Positions 44,995-56,700 of a stretch of 64,000 nucleotides of DNA are shown here, one piece after another. The notes beneath the pieces are model-generated. The model was not told where the DNA came from and did no database searches. It saw only the letters and a list, made by a program, of their open reading frames with translations. The DNA lies in the NCBI GenBank assembly GCA_019914945.1, contig CM034100.1, positions 6,833,209 to 6,897,208 on the forward strand. Direction: 5' to 3'. Within the stretch, counting starts at the first letter, position 1, and every line of letters begins with the position of its first letter. The position numbers were made by a program, and so were the translations under genes. Source of the DNA: Typha latifolia (Eukaryota; Streptophyta; Magnoliopsida; Poales; Typhaceae).

Positions 44995-46436
44995 TATCTC
45001 CAACTCCGCCAACATCAGCACCGACAATATCATCGACGATGAAAATCACCATCATTTCTACCAAGACCTACGAGCTCTTCATCCTGGAGCCCACCATCTA
45101 CTCATGGCTGCACGTCAAGGATAACAAGTGCTGCACCATCCTCTAGTGGGTTAGCCACAAACAAGGATGATGATCAAGTAGCTAGTGGTGCCCAGTATTG
45201 ATTCGTCATTGTATGTCCATTATCGATCGCAAGCGTGGCAGCCAATATAGTACCAGAATCCAGTAGAGGATGCGACGGCATATTTGGTGGCGACAGTCAA
45301 AAAATGGATGGTCAAATGCCCCTCCTCCTCCTCTAGGTTTTTTTTTCACAATGTACCCCCTCATACTTCGTGTAGAGAACGATCACCGCTGGTAGAGTCG
45401 GTTCCTTGTGCAGCTTGAGCAGGCTGTCACCGATCATCCAATCAATGCCTAACTCTAAAACAATGTTGGCCATGCATTCCTCCGATGGTGGCATTGAAAC
45501 TGAGCTAATTGAGTTAGAGTTCCATTTGAAGGTTCCAATTCTTCTATTTATCACCGCCTAAGGGGGAATGTGACCATTGGCATTGTTGCCAATCTCATCT
45601 TTGGCACCGGCAAGGATGGCATCTGGTTCCAATGGCTACCTATGGCATTAGGGTTGACATGGCCCCATAGTGGTGTTGATCCTGCGGAGCCTACCCAAAG
45701 ATTCAAGTCAGATTGTAGGAAGTGGGTGATACGTTTTAGTATTTCTATGAAAAGAAATATGACACCCATGATTCCTAGTAGTAAGTCGTGGGCATATTGG
45801 GCGTGACAAATACTTGTTAATAAGTCATGGGTTTTAAAGGGGGCCAACTTATGGGCCAGGCCTCTCTCTGACCTCAAAACTAGTATCGCGTCCCCACCAA
45901 ACTCTATAAGCCGGCTTTGTAATACTTAATAAGGTCTCTCACGTTCAAATTCTTATTTAAGCCTTCTCTACCATAGAATTTGGCCTTCGGGGTCAACTCA
46001 ATGGCTTCTATGAGGAAAGCGACACAAAGGATGCTCGAGTGCTTGTTAAGGAAGGCGACAAGCAAGGGCCGCTGAAGGGGAAAAATGCCTTTTCTTTTTT
46101 ACTCTCCCCTTCACTGGGGGTGCTTGGGGGCGGGGGTAGTATGCCACAACGAAACAAGGGAATGAAAGGTCACTTTGCATTGGATGCTTTTTACCCTCCC
46201 CATAATGATGGCTTTGTTGTCGTGGGGAGCGTTGAAGCTTGCTTCTTCTTCATACTTTTCTTGGTCATTAATATGATGACCAGTCCTTAATGGAACCAAT
46301 TTAATTCTCAAAATAAGAGGAATTTTGCGCTTCTGTCAGATCCTCCCTTATCTCCTAATCGAGCTTGTGTAGGTAGATGTTGCCTGGTAGGGTTGAGAGT
46401 AGTACAATGTGTGGAGATAGAGTAAGTGTAACAACC
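44995..46436. other. Interior of the TIR element, left part; no gene
   Basis: Contains AAATCACCATCATTTC and similar stretches that could be captured genic sequence (a frame near 45040-45130 reads FILEPTIYSWLHVKD), but nothing I recognise. Short open frames at 45333-45877 on both strands have no known motif. Confidence 0.3.
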
Positions 46437-46802
46437 CGACCTTAAAAAAATAAATTTAATTTTGGGCATGACGTGGCCGGCCACACTGTGACTGGCCTCG
46501 TGCCCATGCAAGCTGCGTGAGCAGCTTGCGTGGCGAGGGGGCACGCGCCCCAGCTACCGTTGTTGCAGCTAATCGGCTACGGCCAGCTAGCACGGTGGGC
46601 CCTGCCACTACCGCCGAAGCCTCCCTCATCCACTGCCTTCTCTCTCTAAATCTCTCTCTCTCTATCTCTCTCTCGGTCACTCTCTCACTCTACTCTCTCG
46701 CACTCCTTCCTCTCCTCGTTGCCGACGTCGGCCCGCCGCCACCTCCCCGAAGTCGCTGCCGCTGGTGAGATCCCTCATTCCCCCTCTCTTTACTTTTCTT
46801 CT

Positions 46803-46886
<84 letters not shown>

Positions 46887-49692
46887 CTTGCCTCGAGCTC
46901 GGGCTCGTCGAAGCCGAGCCGCTGACGAGAGGTCGGCCGCTGGCTGGCCAGCAGCGGTCGGTGCCCTCCCCGCTGGCCCGGGTCCGCAACCCCCTCCCTC
47001 ACCTTCTCTCTTTCTTCTCTTTCTTTTCTCTTCTTCGTCTTCTTCTTCTTCGTCGTCTTCTTCTTCTTCTTCTTTCTTTCTCTCTTTCTTTTCTTCTTCT
47101 TCCTTGGCTTCTTCTCCTTCTTTTTGCACAGCACTGATGGCAGAATTAATTAATTAATTAATTAGGTATTTTTCTTCTTAATTAATGCAAATAGATTATT
47201 TAGACATTATCTATTTTAATAATATTATATATTCTTCAATATAATTTATTAATGATAATTTTTATAATTAATGATTAATTAGGTATAAATATAGGTAATA
47301 CTTATATTTATTTATTTATTTATATGTCTATTAGACTAATAAATAGATTTGTAAATTATAATTATTAGATTTATATTCTAATACCCTCATCATATATATT
47401 TTAAGTAATTCTATTAATTTATTATATATTATTATTCTACAATAAATAAAATACTAGGCTTATTTAGTTATTTATTTATTATTTTATAAAATAAAGACTG
47501 CATTGTCCCTAATTAATCAAGATAGTGTATGAATTAGAAAATTAATTATAATTAGACATTGTCTATACTTATAGTTATTTAGCCTTTTATTTTATTTTAT
47601 TTTATAATTATATATACTCTCATATAAAAGGAAACAGACCTCTTCTCCTTATGTTATAACTAACATTTTATGATAATAATATAATTATAGTATTTGAATC
47701 GTATTTATAATATAGACCTAGTTATGTAATCAAAAAATAAAAGAGGAGTGATTCTAAACCTAATAAATAGTTATATTTTAGTTGAATTAATTCTAATTAG
47801 ATAAACGACTAACTTTATGGTACTTAAATATTTTCAGACCCCAAACCCCCTTATGTGAGACTCTATGGACCCTAACGATGAGTTGATGTTTGACTGACGG
47901 ACATGAGAGATGTGTGGTTCGTGTCTTCTGATCAGATTGTGAGTAGTCTTATCCCCTAGACGTCTTTCTCAAATTAGGATATATTATATATTATATATTA
48001 TGTACATGTATGTTTTAGCCTCTAGCATGATTATATGACTTTATCTAGAGATGATTTCAGTCAAGCATATTTTATCATGCATTTGATTAGGCTAATATGA
48101 GATATGAGTACATCCGTGATATATATAGAGATGATTGGAGATGATTCTACTGCTAGAATTGTATACCGAGATGATCTTTAACATGAGTGTGCATGTGATA
48201 GACTAGGGGGAGTATGCATGTGTTAGATACATATGTGGAGACTACATTGCATTATTTTTCTCTTGACTCCTATTCCACCTAAAATTCCTGTTATGCATTG
48301 ACTTGTTATCGTACTGGATATATACATATAATCAGTCATTTAGAAGGAAAGCATGAAATGAGATTAATAGGATATTTGATAGAAAGCGTGAGGATATCCG
48401 AGTAGGCACCAAGATTAGGGGGTGCCTGGAGTGATGATTATGGTCGCTGATATGCGATATCTCGTGACCCATGTCTGAGGTCAGTTGAGTCTATGTGCAC
48501 AGAAAATCAAACACATGTCGTTCGCCAGGGCATATGTGGCGAGTTATTCTCACAAGGTTTCTATCAGCTAGAAGGGTGCCCAGTCTGGATGGATTTTAAT
48601 ATACCCTTAGCGTATGATAGGGTATGAATATGATTGAGATACCCTTAGTGTATGACAGGGTATGCTTTGAGCCTACGGGAAAGATTTTGAGATCAGGTAC
48701 CGGGTGTTGACTATGCATAGTGGTATAGTATGATGATGACATATAGAGGTGACATTGATGACTAAGATGTTGAGAAATGCATATAATTTCATTATCATCT
48801 GATTACATGATTATCGAGTGGTCAATATACATTATATATGATTGCATTTGATATTATAATATGGTCATGATCGGCATGCATCATGTGTCATATTTGAGAG
48901 AGAGTTATGATGATAGTATGACATGGAGATTTGTTTACTCATTGTCAAGGATTATATACTTTTATTAGTTATGACATGTTATCTACTTTTCATTTATATA
49001 TGATTGAGGATACATTCATATACTCATTCATGACATGATGTTCTTTCTGATTCATATTATCCAATATATAATTTTCTCTCTGTTTGGCATCACTGATTCG
49101 GGGTAAGGTCTATTCACTGAGTCTTTTACTCACGACTCTCTTTATTTATTTTTTCTAACCCACTCCAGATATGTGGTATGTGATAGCGACTTGAGGTATC
49201 TTGAGAAGATATTTTAGAGCGATGATGATGTGAACTATAGATGCAAGACAGTATAGATGATAGTTTATATAGAAATTGAGTTGTACTAGTATTTGATATT
49301 TGTACTCTTTTGTATTAGACGATGATTTGTATAATACAGGTCGAATCATAGTGTACTATTGTATTAGTTGTTTTAGTTATATCTTGATGGTTTATTGTGG
49401 CCAGTGTGAGTCATGCCAAATTATGTAGTGGTTTAGTATTATGGAATTGGATATTCATATGTTAATAAATTTATTTGGTTAATAGTATGATTTATTTGGT
49501 GATAGATTATGTGATAATAGATAGATTATGTGATAATAGATAGAGTAGCATATTTTATTTGATGATGTCATGATTATATGTGCATAGGAAAGTATCTGTG
49601 TGTGACGGGCCCCACCCGACCTGTCGCATGCGCCACGCGTGCCGTATGGGCGCGTGGGTGTGCACGTGCGTATGCTGGGCGGGGGCGTTACA
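46437..49692 (+). mobile_element. 3.26 kb solo LTR of family H, copy H4 (complete)
   Basis: Starts TGTAACAACCCGACC and ends GGGGGCGTTACA, with inverted TGTAAC/GTTACA termini. The flanks are GTAAG (46432-46436) and ATAAG (49693-49697), a one-mismatch 5-bp duplication. It contains a GC-rich block, a CT-rich block with a (CT)n microsatellite, a long AT-rich centre and a GACGGGCCCCACCCGACC end. No coding sequence or primer-binding site adjoins it, so it is a solo LTR. LTRs this long with a TGTAAC start are known in Tekay/Del-type chromoviruses; that lineage call is an inference. The open frames of 46677-47157 are CT-repeat artefacts. Confidence 0.8.
46803..46884. repeat. (CT)n microsatellite in H4
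   Basis: About 80 bases of CT repeats with one interruption near 46830. The same place in H2 has only a short CT run. Confidence 0.9.
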
Positions 49693-49697
49693 ATAAG

Positions 49698-50330
49698 GGC
49701 CTTTCTCACCTCCTATGAGTCGTCTAGCAGAAAACTATTGATGAGTGGGGTAAAAGAACTTGGGATCGTCAATCTCTTCCTTCAAGATTGAGATGAATTG
49801 ATGTCGGTCAATGGTGTGAAAATACTGAAAGATGTCAAATTTCAAAAACTAGCAAGAGGTTTCCTATTCTTCTTTGATCTGTCTTAGGGATGAGTTGCAG
49901 CCTTGACCTGAGCAAAATTTCCATTCACTCATTAATTCTAATGAAGATAGGCAACTTTTATTTCTCATTCACAAATCCATCCTTGTCCATACTGCTAACT
50001 CTCAATTGGTCCTACTTCTGATTTTTGTTGTCACGAAAAAGGGAGGGGGAAAGTTAGTGCCAAATGCTTGGCAATCCTTGGTAGAGCTTATTCATGATTT
50101 CGTGCTGAACCTGGTAAACGAACAAATAGGTGGTCTTTCTGCATGGAAGACGGTCAACTTTATTGAACTGAACAAAGTTGTTCTTCTCCTACAGGGGTTT
50201 GAAATGCACCCCATTATAGTCAGGCGTGGGGAATATGATATCCATCCTAATAGTTTGAGGGAAGAGACAACGGTATTGATGATATCATCTCTTCTATCTC
50301 CCCTTCTTTAATGGTAGAGAGCAAACCCTC
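49698..50330. other. Interior of the TIR element, right part; no recognised gene
   Basis: A 101-codon frame at 50006-50311 has no motif I recognise. Sequence from here to 51130 may all belong to the same gypsy fragment, but only the later part is recognisable. Confidence 0.3.
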
Positions 50331-50333
50331 TTT

Positions 50334-51500
50334 GTGCAACTCTTCCCAAAAAGTTCATTGGCTTCTTCTCCTTTTTCATCAGGACATATCATGAAGGATT
50401 TGGAGAGTGAAATAGCAAGCACTACAGAGGTGCTCAAGGCCCAAACGGCCGAGATAATGGCTACCATGACTACCGACATAGCGGAGCAACAAGCCATGAT
50501 CGTTGTGTGTCAGAAAGCGGTGGCCAATAATTGGCCGGCACCAAGGGAGGTGCCAAAGTTGAAGATCTGTGAGCCCGAATGCTATAGGGTGCAAGGGACA
50601 CTAAGGAATTAGACAATTGATTGTGGCAGGTAGACCAATACTTCAAAGCCGTAAAGTTGGATGATGAGAATGCCAAGATAGATCAACATTGCCACCATGT
50701 ACTTTTCGGACAATGCCATGCTTTTCGTGTACGGCGATATTAATAGGAATCTCTACACCATTGCCACTTGGGAAGACTTGAAGAAGGAGCTCAAGTCCAA
50801 ATTCTACCCCAAGAACATAGAGTACTTGGAACGCAAGAGCTTTCAGCAACTCAAATGCTTGACCGATCACCAACTCGGAGAAAGATCGTCTCTTCTTCTT
50901 CATGGACGCACTCCAACCATGGGTCGAGCAAGAGTTGCAGCAAGACTCTCGTTGGCCTTGGTAGTGGCAAAACGTCTTGTGGATTTAAGCAAGCCAGATT
51001 CACAAACTTGGGCAAAGCACTTAAAGTTCTTCAAGGGCAAAGATGAGGGAGAGAAGGGCAAGGAAAAGGATAAGGAGAGAAAGTCCGACTCCAAGGAGGA
51101 AGCGGCACACCCAGGCCTCAAGGCAGAATGAGACAATGAGCAGGATCAAGGCAGTCAACTCAAAGGCAAAGCCCATGACAAGCATAATAAAGGACGTGGA
51201 CCAGCAGGGGATCAAGGTAGTCAACTTAGTTGTGCCTAACGATGACTTCCAATTCATTCTTGGCATAGAGTTCAAAACATCATCAAAGGCAATTCCCATG
51301 CCATTCCTTTGAGTGTTGACAATCATAAACGAGGGGCATCCATGTATGGTTTCGGTAGTCAGCAAGCTGGAGACATATTAGCCTATATCCCCACCAATGT
51401 GATCCCCATTATAGATGGACAAATATGTTTGGAAATAGAACTCTTTTATCGCAAAATTAGACTAGCTATTAATGTTGGCTTATTTGTCAATCGCATCGAG
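50334..51500 (+). pseudogene. Ty3/gypsy gag-protease fragment
   Basis: Plus-strand frames give VPKLKICEPECYRVQG, then after a shift YFKAVKLDDENAKID (about 50640), YFSDNAMLF, YGDINRNLYTIATWEDLKK, LKSKFYPKNIEYLERKSF and a DALQPWVEQELQQ region in another frame. This is the gag pattern 'A-x-x-Y-L-x-x-x-A-x-L-W-W-R ... T-W-x-x-F-K-x-x-L-K-x-x-F-Y-P-x-N'. A lysine-rich linker follows, then [34 protein letters not shown] and IPMPFL, matching the protease C-terminal half ('I-K-A-V-N-S ... V-P-M-D-D-F-x-x-V-L-G-M-x-F'). The protease active site is missing. It differs from the E1/F/G families. Confidence 0.65.
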
Positions 51501-51960
51501 TCTACTGCTTAGTTGAAAGCTATGAAAGAAGAGGTTAGGGAAGATGGTGAAGAAGAAGAAGGGAAGGCCTCAAATGGGTCAACTGCATTGGCATTACCGC
51601 CAATCTCATCTTCGAAGTCGCTAAAGATGGCATCGGGTTTTGATGGTGGATGAGGGCGGTCGTCAATGGTAGAGGAGGAGGTGATGGAGATGGGAGAAAG
51701 GCGGTGATGGTGATAGTGAAGGTAATGGAGATATGAGGAGGATGAGAGGAAAGAGAAAAGAGGAGGGCATTTTTGTCATTTTGTATATAAAGTATTTTGA
51801 AATGACTGCCACGTAAACTAAGTTACTCAATTTAGTTAACAGTAGACTAACAGAATAGTGACATTGAAATTATTCTAAAGTTTATGAGAGACATTATAAC
51901 AAAAATAGTTTAGGAGTCTTTATAAAAATCGAATATAGTTCGGAAGGTATATTTATAATT

Positions 51961-53520
51961 AATCTTAACTTGATAAAGTTTGAAGTCAAAGTAGTTGATC
52001 CTTAGACTATTGGTACCATTGCTAACTACGAGCATGTAAGACTTATAATGGATGTAGGTTCTTTCTAGAGGTGGAGAGTCTAGCTATCATGATAAAATGT
52101 GTAATGTTTATGTAATAAGTAATATATTTTAAAATATTTTAGAATATAGGAAGTGTGTGAAAATACTTATAATTCTCGTATGAGAATATGCCCATGTTTT
52201 TATGAAGGCCATAACTATATTTCCAGATAGCGTTCTATTATTTTGAAAGTGATTCAAACCAAAAATTCAGACCTCTTTTGAGTAGTAAGATGTTCAGATT
52301 GTGAACAGCGTGTTCAAAAGCACTTATTGGTTTTTGTTTTCCTGCTGATTTTTTGGACAGGTTTTTAGAACTTGACTATATTTTGAAGAGGTATATAAGA
52401 AGATTTTAACTTAATCCTAGGTAATCTAATATATTACTTTTTGGAAGCTATTGGAGATCATCCATTGGATTAGGATGGAATATGCTAAATTAATTTTTTA
52501 TTCATAATATCTACATCAGATCTAGAAGAACTACATCTTTAATGTTACTAAAATAGAAGAATTAATCTCGAAGGTCATTAAGGTTGAAAACTATTAGAAT
52601 ATAAAATATAAAAATCATTGGTCTCAAATAACTTAAGTTTTTAGTTCAGTTGGTGAGTTAACATATATCAGAGCTAGATATCATGAGTTTAAATACTACC
52701 ATGCCAATCTTTCCCAACATGGTGGACAAGAGGGGATGACGGTAGTGATAAGGAGGGCAGAGCACAAGAGAGGGGCCAACAGTTGTGAGGAGGAAGGCCA
52801 TAATGGCAAGAGAGGGGGTAACAACAGCAATATAGAAGACAAGGACGAAGAGAGAGGCGGATGAAGCTAAAGGAAGAAGGGAGAAAAGAGGAGAAGAAAG
52901 ACACTTCTTAGAGGGAAGAGAGAAGAAGGAGAAAAATTCTCTTCGCACCCCTAGCCACTAGAGCTCAAGGGGATTGGACAACACTCATCGGTGACGACAA
53001 GAGAAAAGTCCTCTAAGAGAATAGAGAAGTTGTGCTAGGGTTTGCATAATGGAAAAAGCAGTTGAGGGCAACTAGACATGGGAAGAGTCGGCCGGACAAT
53101 TTTGAAAATAGTGGTTTGATCAAGGTAGAGGAAGTGGGCGAAGTGGATGTGCTTTCAAACTCTACATGGAAGATAGAGATTTTGGATCTAGAGTTATAAA
53201 CTAGCATGTTCATCTTAAAACTTGTTACAAAAATAGGGGTAGCTTTTACAAGTAAATGAAAGAATTTACATACTCAAGAGTTTAGCATTGGAGATTAATT
53301 TTATAATAAATAGGTTGATCCATCATTAATTAGATCATAATTTTAACTTACTACTAGTTATCACCAATAATGTTTATTATATTTTACAATTTTTATAACT
53401 AAATACATCATCTGGATATAATTTCATAAGTTACGTGAAATACATCGAACCTCCATTCATTTGTCCTTTCATTTACAATCTAAAAACTAATTATTATTTT
53501 TATTCTAATCCTAGTTTAAA
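51961..53520. other. No gene recognised; AT-rich then purine-rich
   Basis: AT-rich to 52640. From 52720 to 53000 a purine-rich stretch (GAGGGGATGACGG, GAAGAAGGAGAAA) leaves overlapping minus-strand frames open without recognisable content. The part from about 53250 is the upstream region of the DnaJ gene; no perfect heat-shock element (GAAnnTTCnnGAA) was seen in the last 250 bases. Confidence 0.3.
52640..52702 (+). repeat. tRNA-like (SINE-type) relic
   Basis: TAGTTCAGTTGG (52642-52653) fits the RNA polymerase III A-box consensus TRGYNNARNNGG exactly. About 33 bases later GTTTAAATACTACC (from 52687) resembles a B box with one key change (GTTC to GTTT). The head of a tRNA-derived SINE or a tRNA pseudogene is likely; no acceptor stem is preserved. 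Confidence 0.45.
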
Positions 53521-53768
53521 ATGATTCATTGAGAAAGCTTCTAGTACCTTCCATAGCATTCCCCAGCTTTGGATCTCCTGTGGAGATTTCCCACACATTT
53601 CTTCGCCTCCTTTTCCTATCTAATCCTACGAGTCAGCCAAGAAAGCAAACCAAAACAAGCAAGAGAGAGGCCGAAATCACCGCAAAAATTAGAGAAGACG
53701 AGAAGAAAAGGAATAAGGCGAGCACCAACGAGCGGCCGCAGAAGAGGAGAAGGGATAGCAACGGCGAC

Positions 53769-56700
53769 ATGGGAGTTGATTACTATAAGGTTCTCCTAGT
53801 CGACAGGAACGCCAGTGATGACGAGCTCAAAAAGGCCTATCGGAAGCTCGCCATGAAATGGCATCCCGATAAGAATCCCAACAATAAGAAGGAGGCCGAG
53901 GCCAAGTTCAAGCAGATCTCTGAAGCTTATGATGTAATAACATCCTTCCTTGACAATCCCAGATTTATCAAAAAGATGGGTTTTTGATCCGTCTTTTAGA
54001 TAAAGATCGATTTTTTGATCCATTTTTTTGCAGTATTCCAGTTGATTTACCCCTGCAAAGGTCGCATTTTTATGAATCTTTTCCCTTCGAATAGGTCCTT
54101 AGTGATTCCCAGAAGCGTGCGATCTATGACCAGTATGGGGAGGAGGGGCTTAAGGGGCAAGTGCCGCCTCCGGGAGCCGGCGGACCTGGTGGGTCCTCCT
54201 ATTACACTGGTGGGGATGGGTCGACGACGTTCCATTTCAATCCCAGGAGTGCTGATGATATATTCGCGGAGTTCTTCGGGTTCTCGAGCCCGTTCGGTGG
54301 CATGGGTGGGGGTGGGGGGAGCATGAGAGGTGGTTCGAGGTTTCCCGGTGGGTTGTTTGGTGATGAATTCTTTGGATCGGGGTTTGGCGGGGAGGGATCG
54401 GTGCATCCTCAGCGGCCTCAGAAGGCCGCGCCCATCGAGAACCGGCTCCCTTGCAGCCTTGTGGACTTGTATAAAGGGACCACCAAGAAGATGAAGATTT
54501 CGAGGGAGATTGCAGATGCCAGTGGGTGAGTTTCTTTCTATGTTAATTTGAACTTCTTAATTTCTAACAATTTGCAGGTGGCGGCCCTTCTTGTTATCAT
54601 TTTTCTCTTGCTTATTTATTGCATTGCCTAGCAATTCTGTACTGGTATCACTGTAATGCTTTTGCTTGGTTTCCTGAATGCTGGTTAATTTACCATCGAT
54701 GTATCGAGTACAAATAGAATTTGTTCTTGTGTTGGTGCATGGAGTACTGGTATCCGATATGGTGCAGCTTGAGTATCAAGGTATCCATGCTTCATAGATT
54801 CTGAATAAGGTCCACGGCGATGATATTCTCACCTAGGGTATTCTTCATCCTTGACCATTAATCCTGATTTCTTGATTGACTACAAATTTGATTTTTGAGT
54901 ACTATAACAATATGTAATGTAGGTCTTGTTCATCATTATAATCTTGTGCAACTATCATAAATATATTTCACATTGTATTATATATGTTTAGCACTAACAT
55001 AATATATTGGCCAAACTGTTTTGATCTACTCATTTCTAGCATAATTGTTTCAACATCAGTTCCTTCATAGAGGGTCTTCCACAAGGGAATTGTGCACATC
55101 ATACATAGTAAGGTTGTTCCACTATGTTCTTTGTAATCCTAATCTCTTTGAAGAGTCAGAGAGGTAAGGTAGCTTTAGTTCCTGCAAAAGTGTGATATAT
55201 TAATTTTTTTTTTTAACATGACTTGGTAAAATTGGAATCATATTTTATACCTTTTGAATTTCTAATCATGGTGGTTAAAAGTTCAAACATAATTGATATA
55301 TCTTTGTGGTCCTGGTAAGCCCTTTAGAGAATATATTCTTGTGGTAATACAAAGCGGGAAAGTTGATCAAGTTGGTGTTTGCTCTAAGTGTTGCATGTAT
55401 GGAAGATAAGAGATTCTGAACATGATATAAAGAATAATACCATATCAGATTAAATTATTGCCTATTTTCACATAGACCTTGTTTATTTTTTGACACATCG
55501 ATCCCCTTAAATTGTAAAACCTTCGACAAGCCCCTTATGCTAGATTTTTTGCACTAAAAAATGTCATGTGATGTTCATATGTTCAATTTTAGGCTCTCTA
55601 GATACCAATTTACTCTTATTTTAGGAGAGAGAAAAGTTGAGGGTCAAATGGTCACTTGAATTATTCTGATAACACTGGGTGAGAGGTGTAAAATAGTTGA
55701 GGGGATCAAAATGTCACAAAACTAAATAAGAGGGTTCATTTGAAAATGAGCTATAGCTCCGGGAGTCTAGGTATAGTTAATCAAAAACTTTATATATGAT
55801 TGCCTTACTTTGATTGGAAACCAGCGCTTCTGAAAACTTGGGGACAATGTATGCTGATATAGTGAGATATTGCATTGGTGTGAAATTTTACATATCTTGC
55901 ACTTTTAGATTAATTATTTAATAAAAGATAAAATAGACCAAAAACATCGAGACCTCTGACGCCATGAAGAATCTACTTGATCATGAATGCTTTGGATTTT
56001 GTAGGTTGTGAGAAGGACTACTCAGTTATCATTGCTATCCCTTATTAGTTGGGATAATGAATTTTAAAGAACTGCATAGTTTATATAAACTTTTATAGTT
56101 TACTATCAAAATGGGGTTAAATTGCTTTGGATTTTGTAGGTTGAGAGGACTACTTACTTATCATTGCTATCCTTTATTAGCTGGGATTATGCTTTTAAGG
56201 AACTGCATAAATTATAGAAATTTTTATAGTTGGCTGGAACCATCTAAATGTGGGCATATATGCAATGCTGCCACTTTCTTTCTTTACAACTTTGTTTTCT
56301 TGGAATAATTTGTGAGAACTGAATAGCCCTTCATAATACTGCTTTACTCTGTTGGATACTTAAACCTATTAGATCAGATAACATGCCTATATAGCTTATT
56401 TATGGAATCATGCAAGTGTAAGACAACTGATCAAATTCATGTTTAAGGAGAGTGATTTTGTAAGTCTAATTACTAAGAGTGGCAAAAGGTTGATAAGATT
56501 TGAGATATAGGTTTAAAAAGATTCTCACTGAATAAGTGTGACCCAAGGCCTGCAATTTTATTCCTAAGGGTTGTATTACTCAGGATTTAGATCTTTCTTG
56601 ATAAACACGTAGATGCCCGTTCTTTTTTTTCATTTTTCCTTGTTTGGCTTAGGTCTTGAGTTGGTCAATGTTGTGTAAATAGCATCAATTTTGTTTTATA

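Larger units (their letters stand above)
44831..51960. mobile_element. 7.1 kb terminal-inverted-repeat element with nested insertions
   Basis: The left end (CTGAACTATACTCAATTTTT, then CCTAAACTACC and GTTATAATGTCCCC) is repeated in inverse orientation at the right end (51870-51960) for about 85 bases at roughly 80 percent identity by eye. Similar phrases inside each end (CCAATCTCATCTTTGGC at 45589 and CCAATCTCATCTTCG at 51600) are in the same orientation. The interior includes the H4 solo LTR and a gypsy gag piece. No transposase is visible and no clean target duplication was found. A Mutator-like or other TIR transposon that captured sequence is an inference. Confidence 0.5.

Noticed and set aside
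53529..53768. In-frame extension of the DnaJ gene upstream of its J domain (80 codons)
   Set aside because: The upstream frame has no ATG (it begins with TTG at 53529). The conserved protein starts at the ATG at 53769 in a good context, so the extension is taken as leader.
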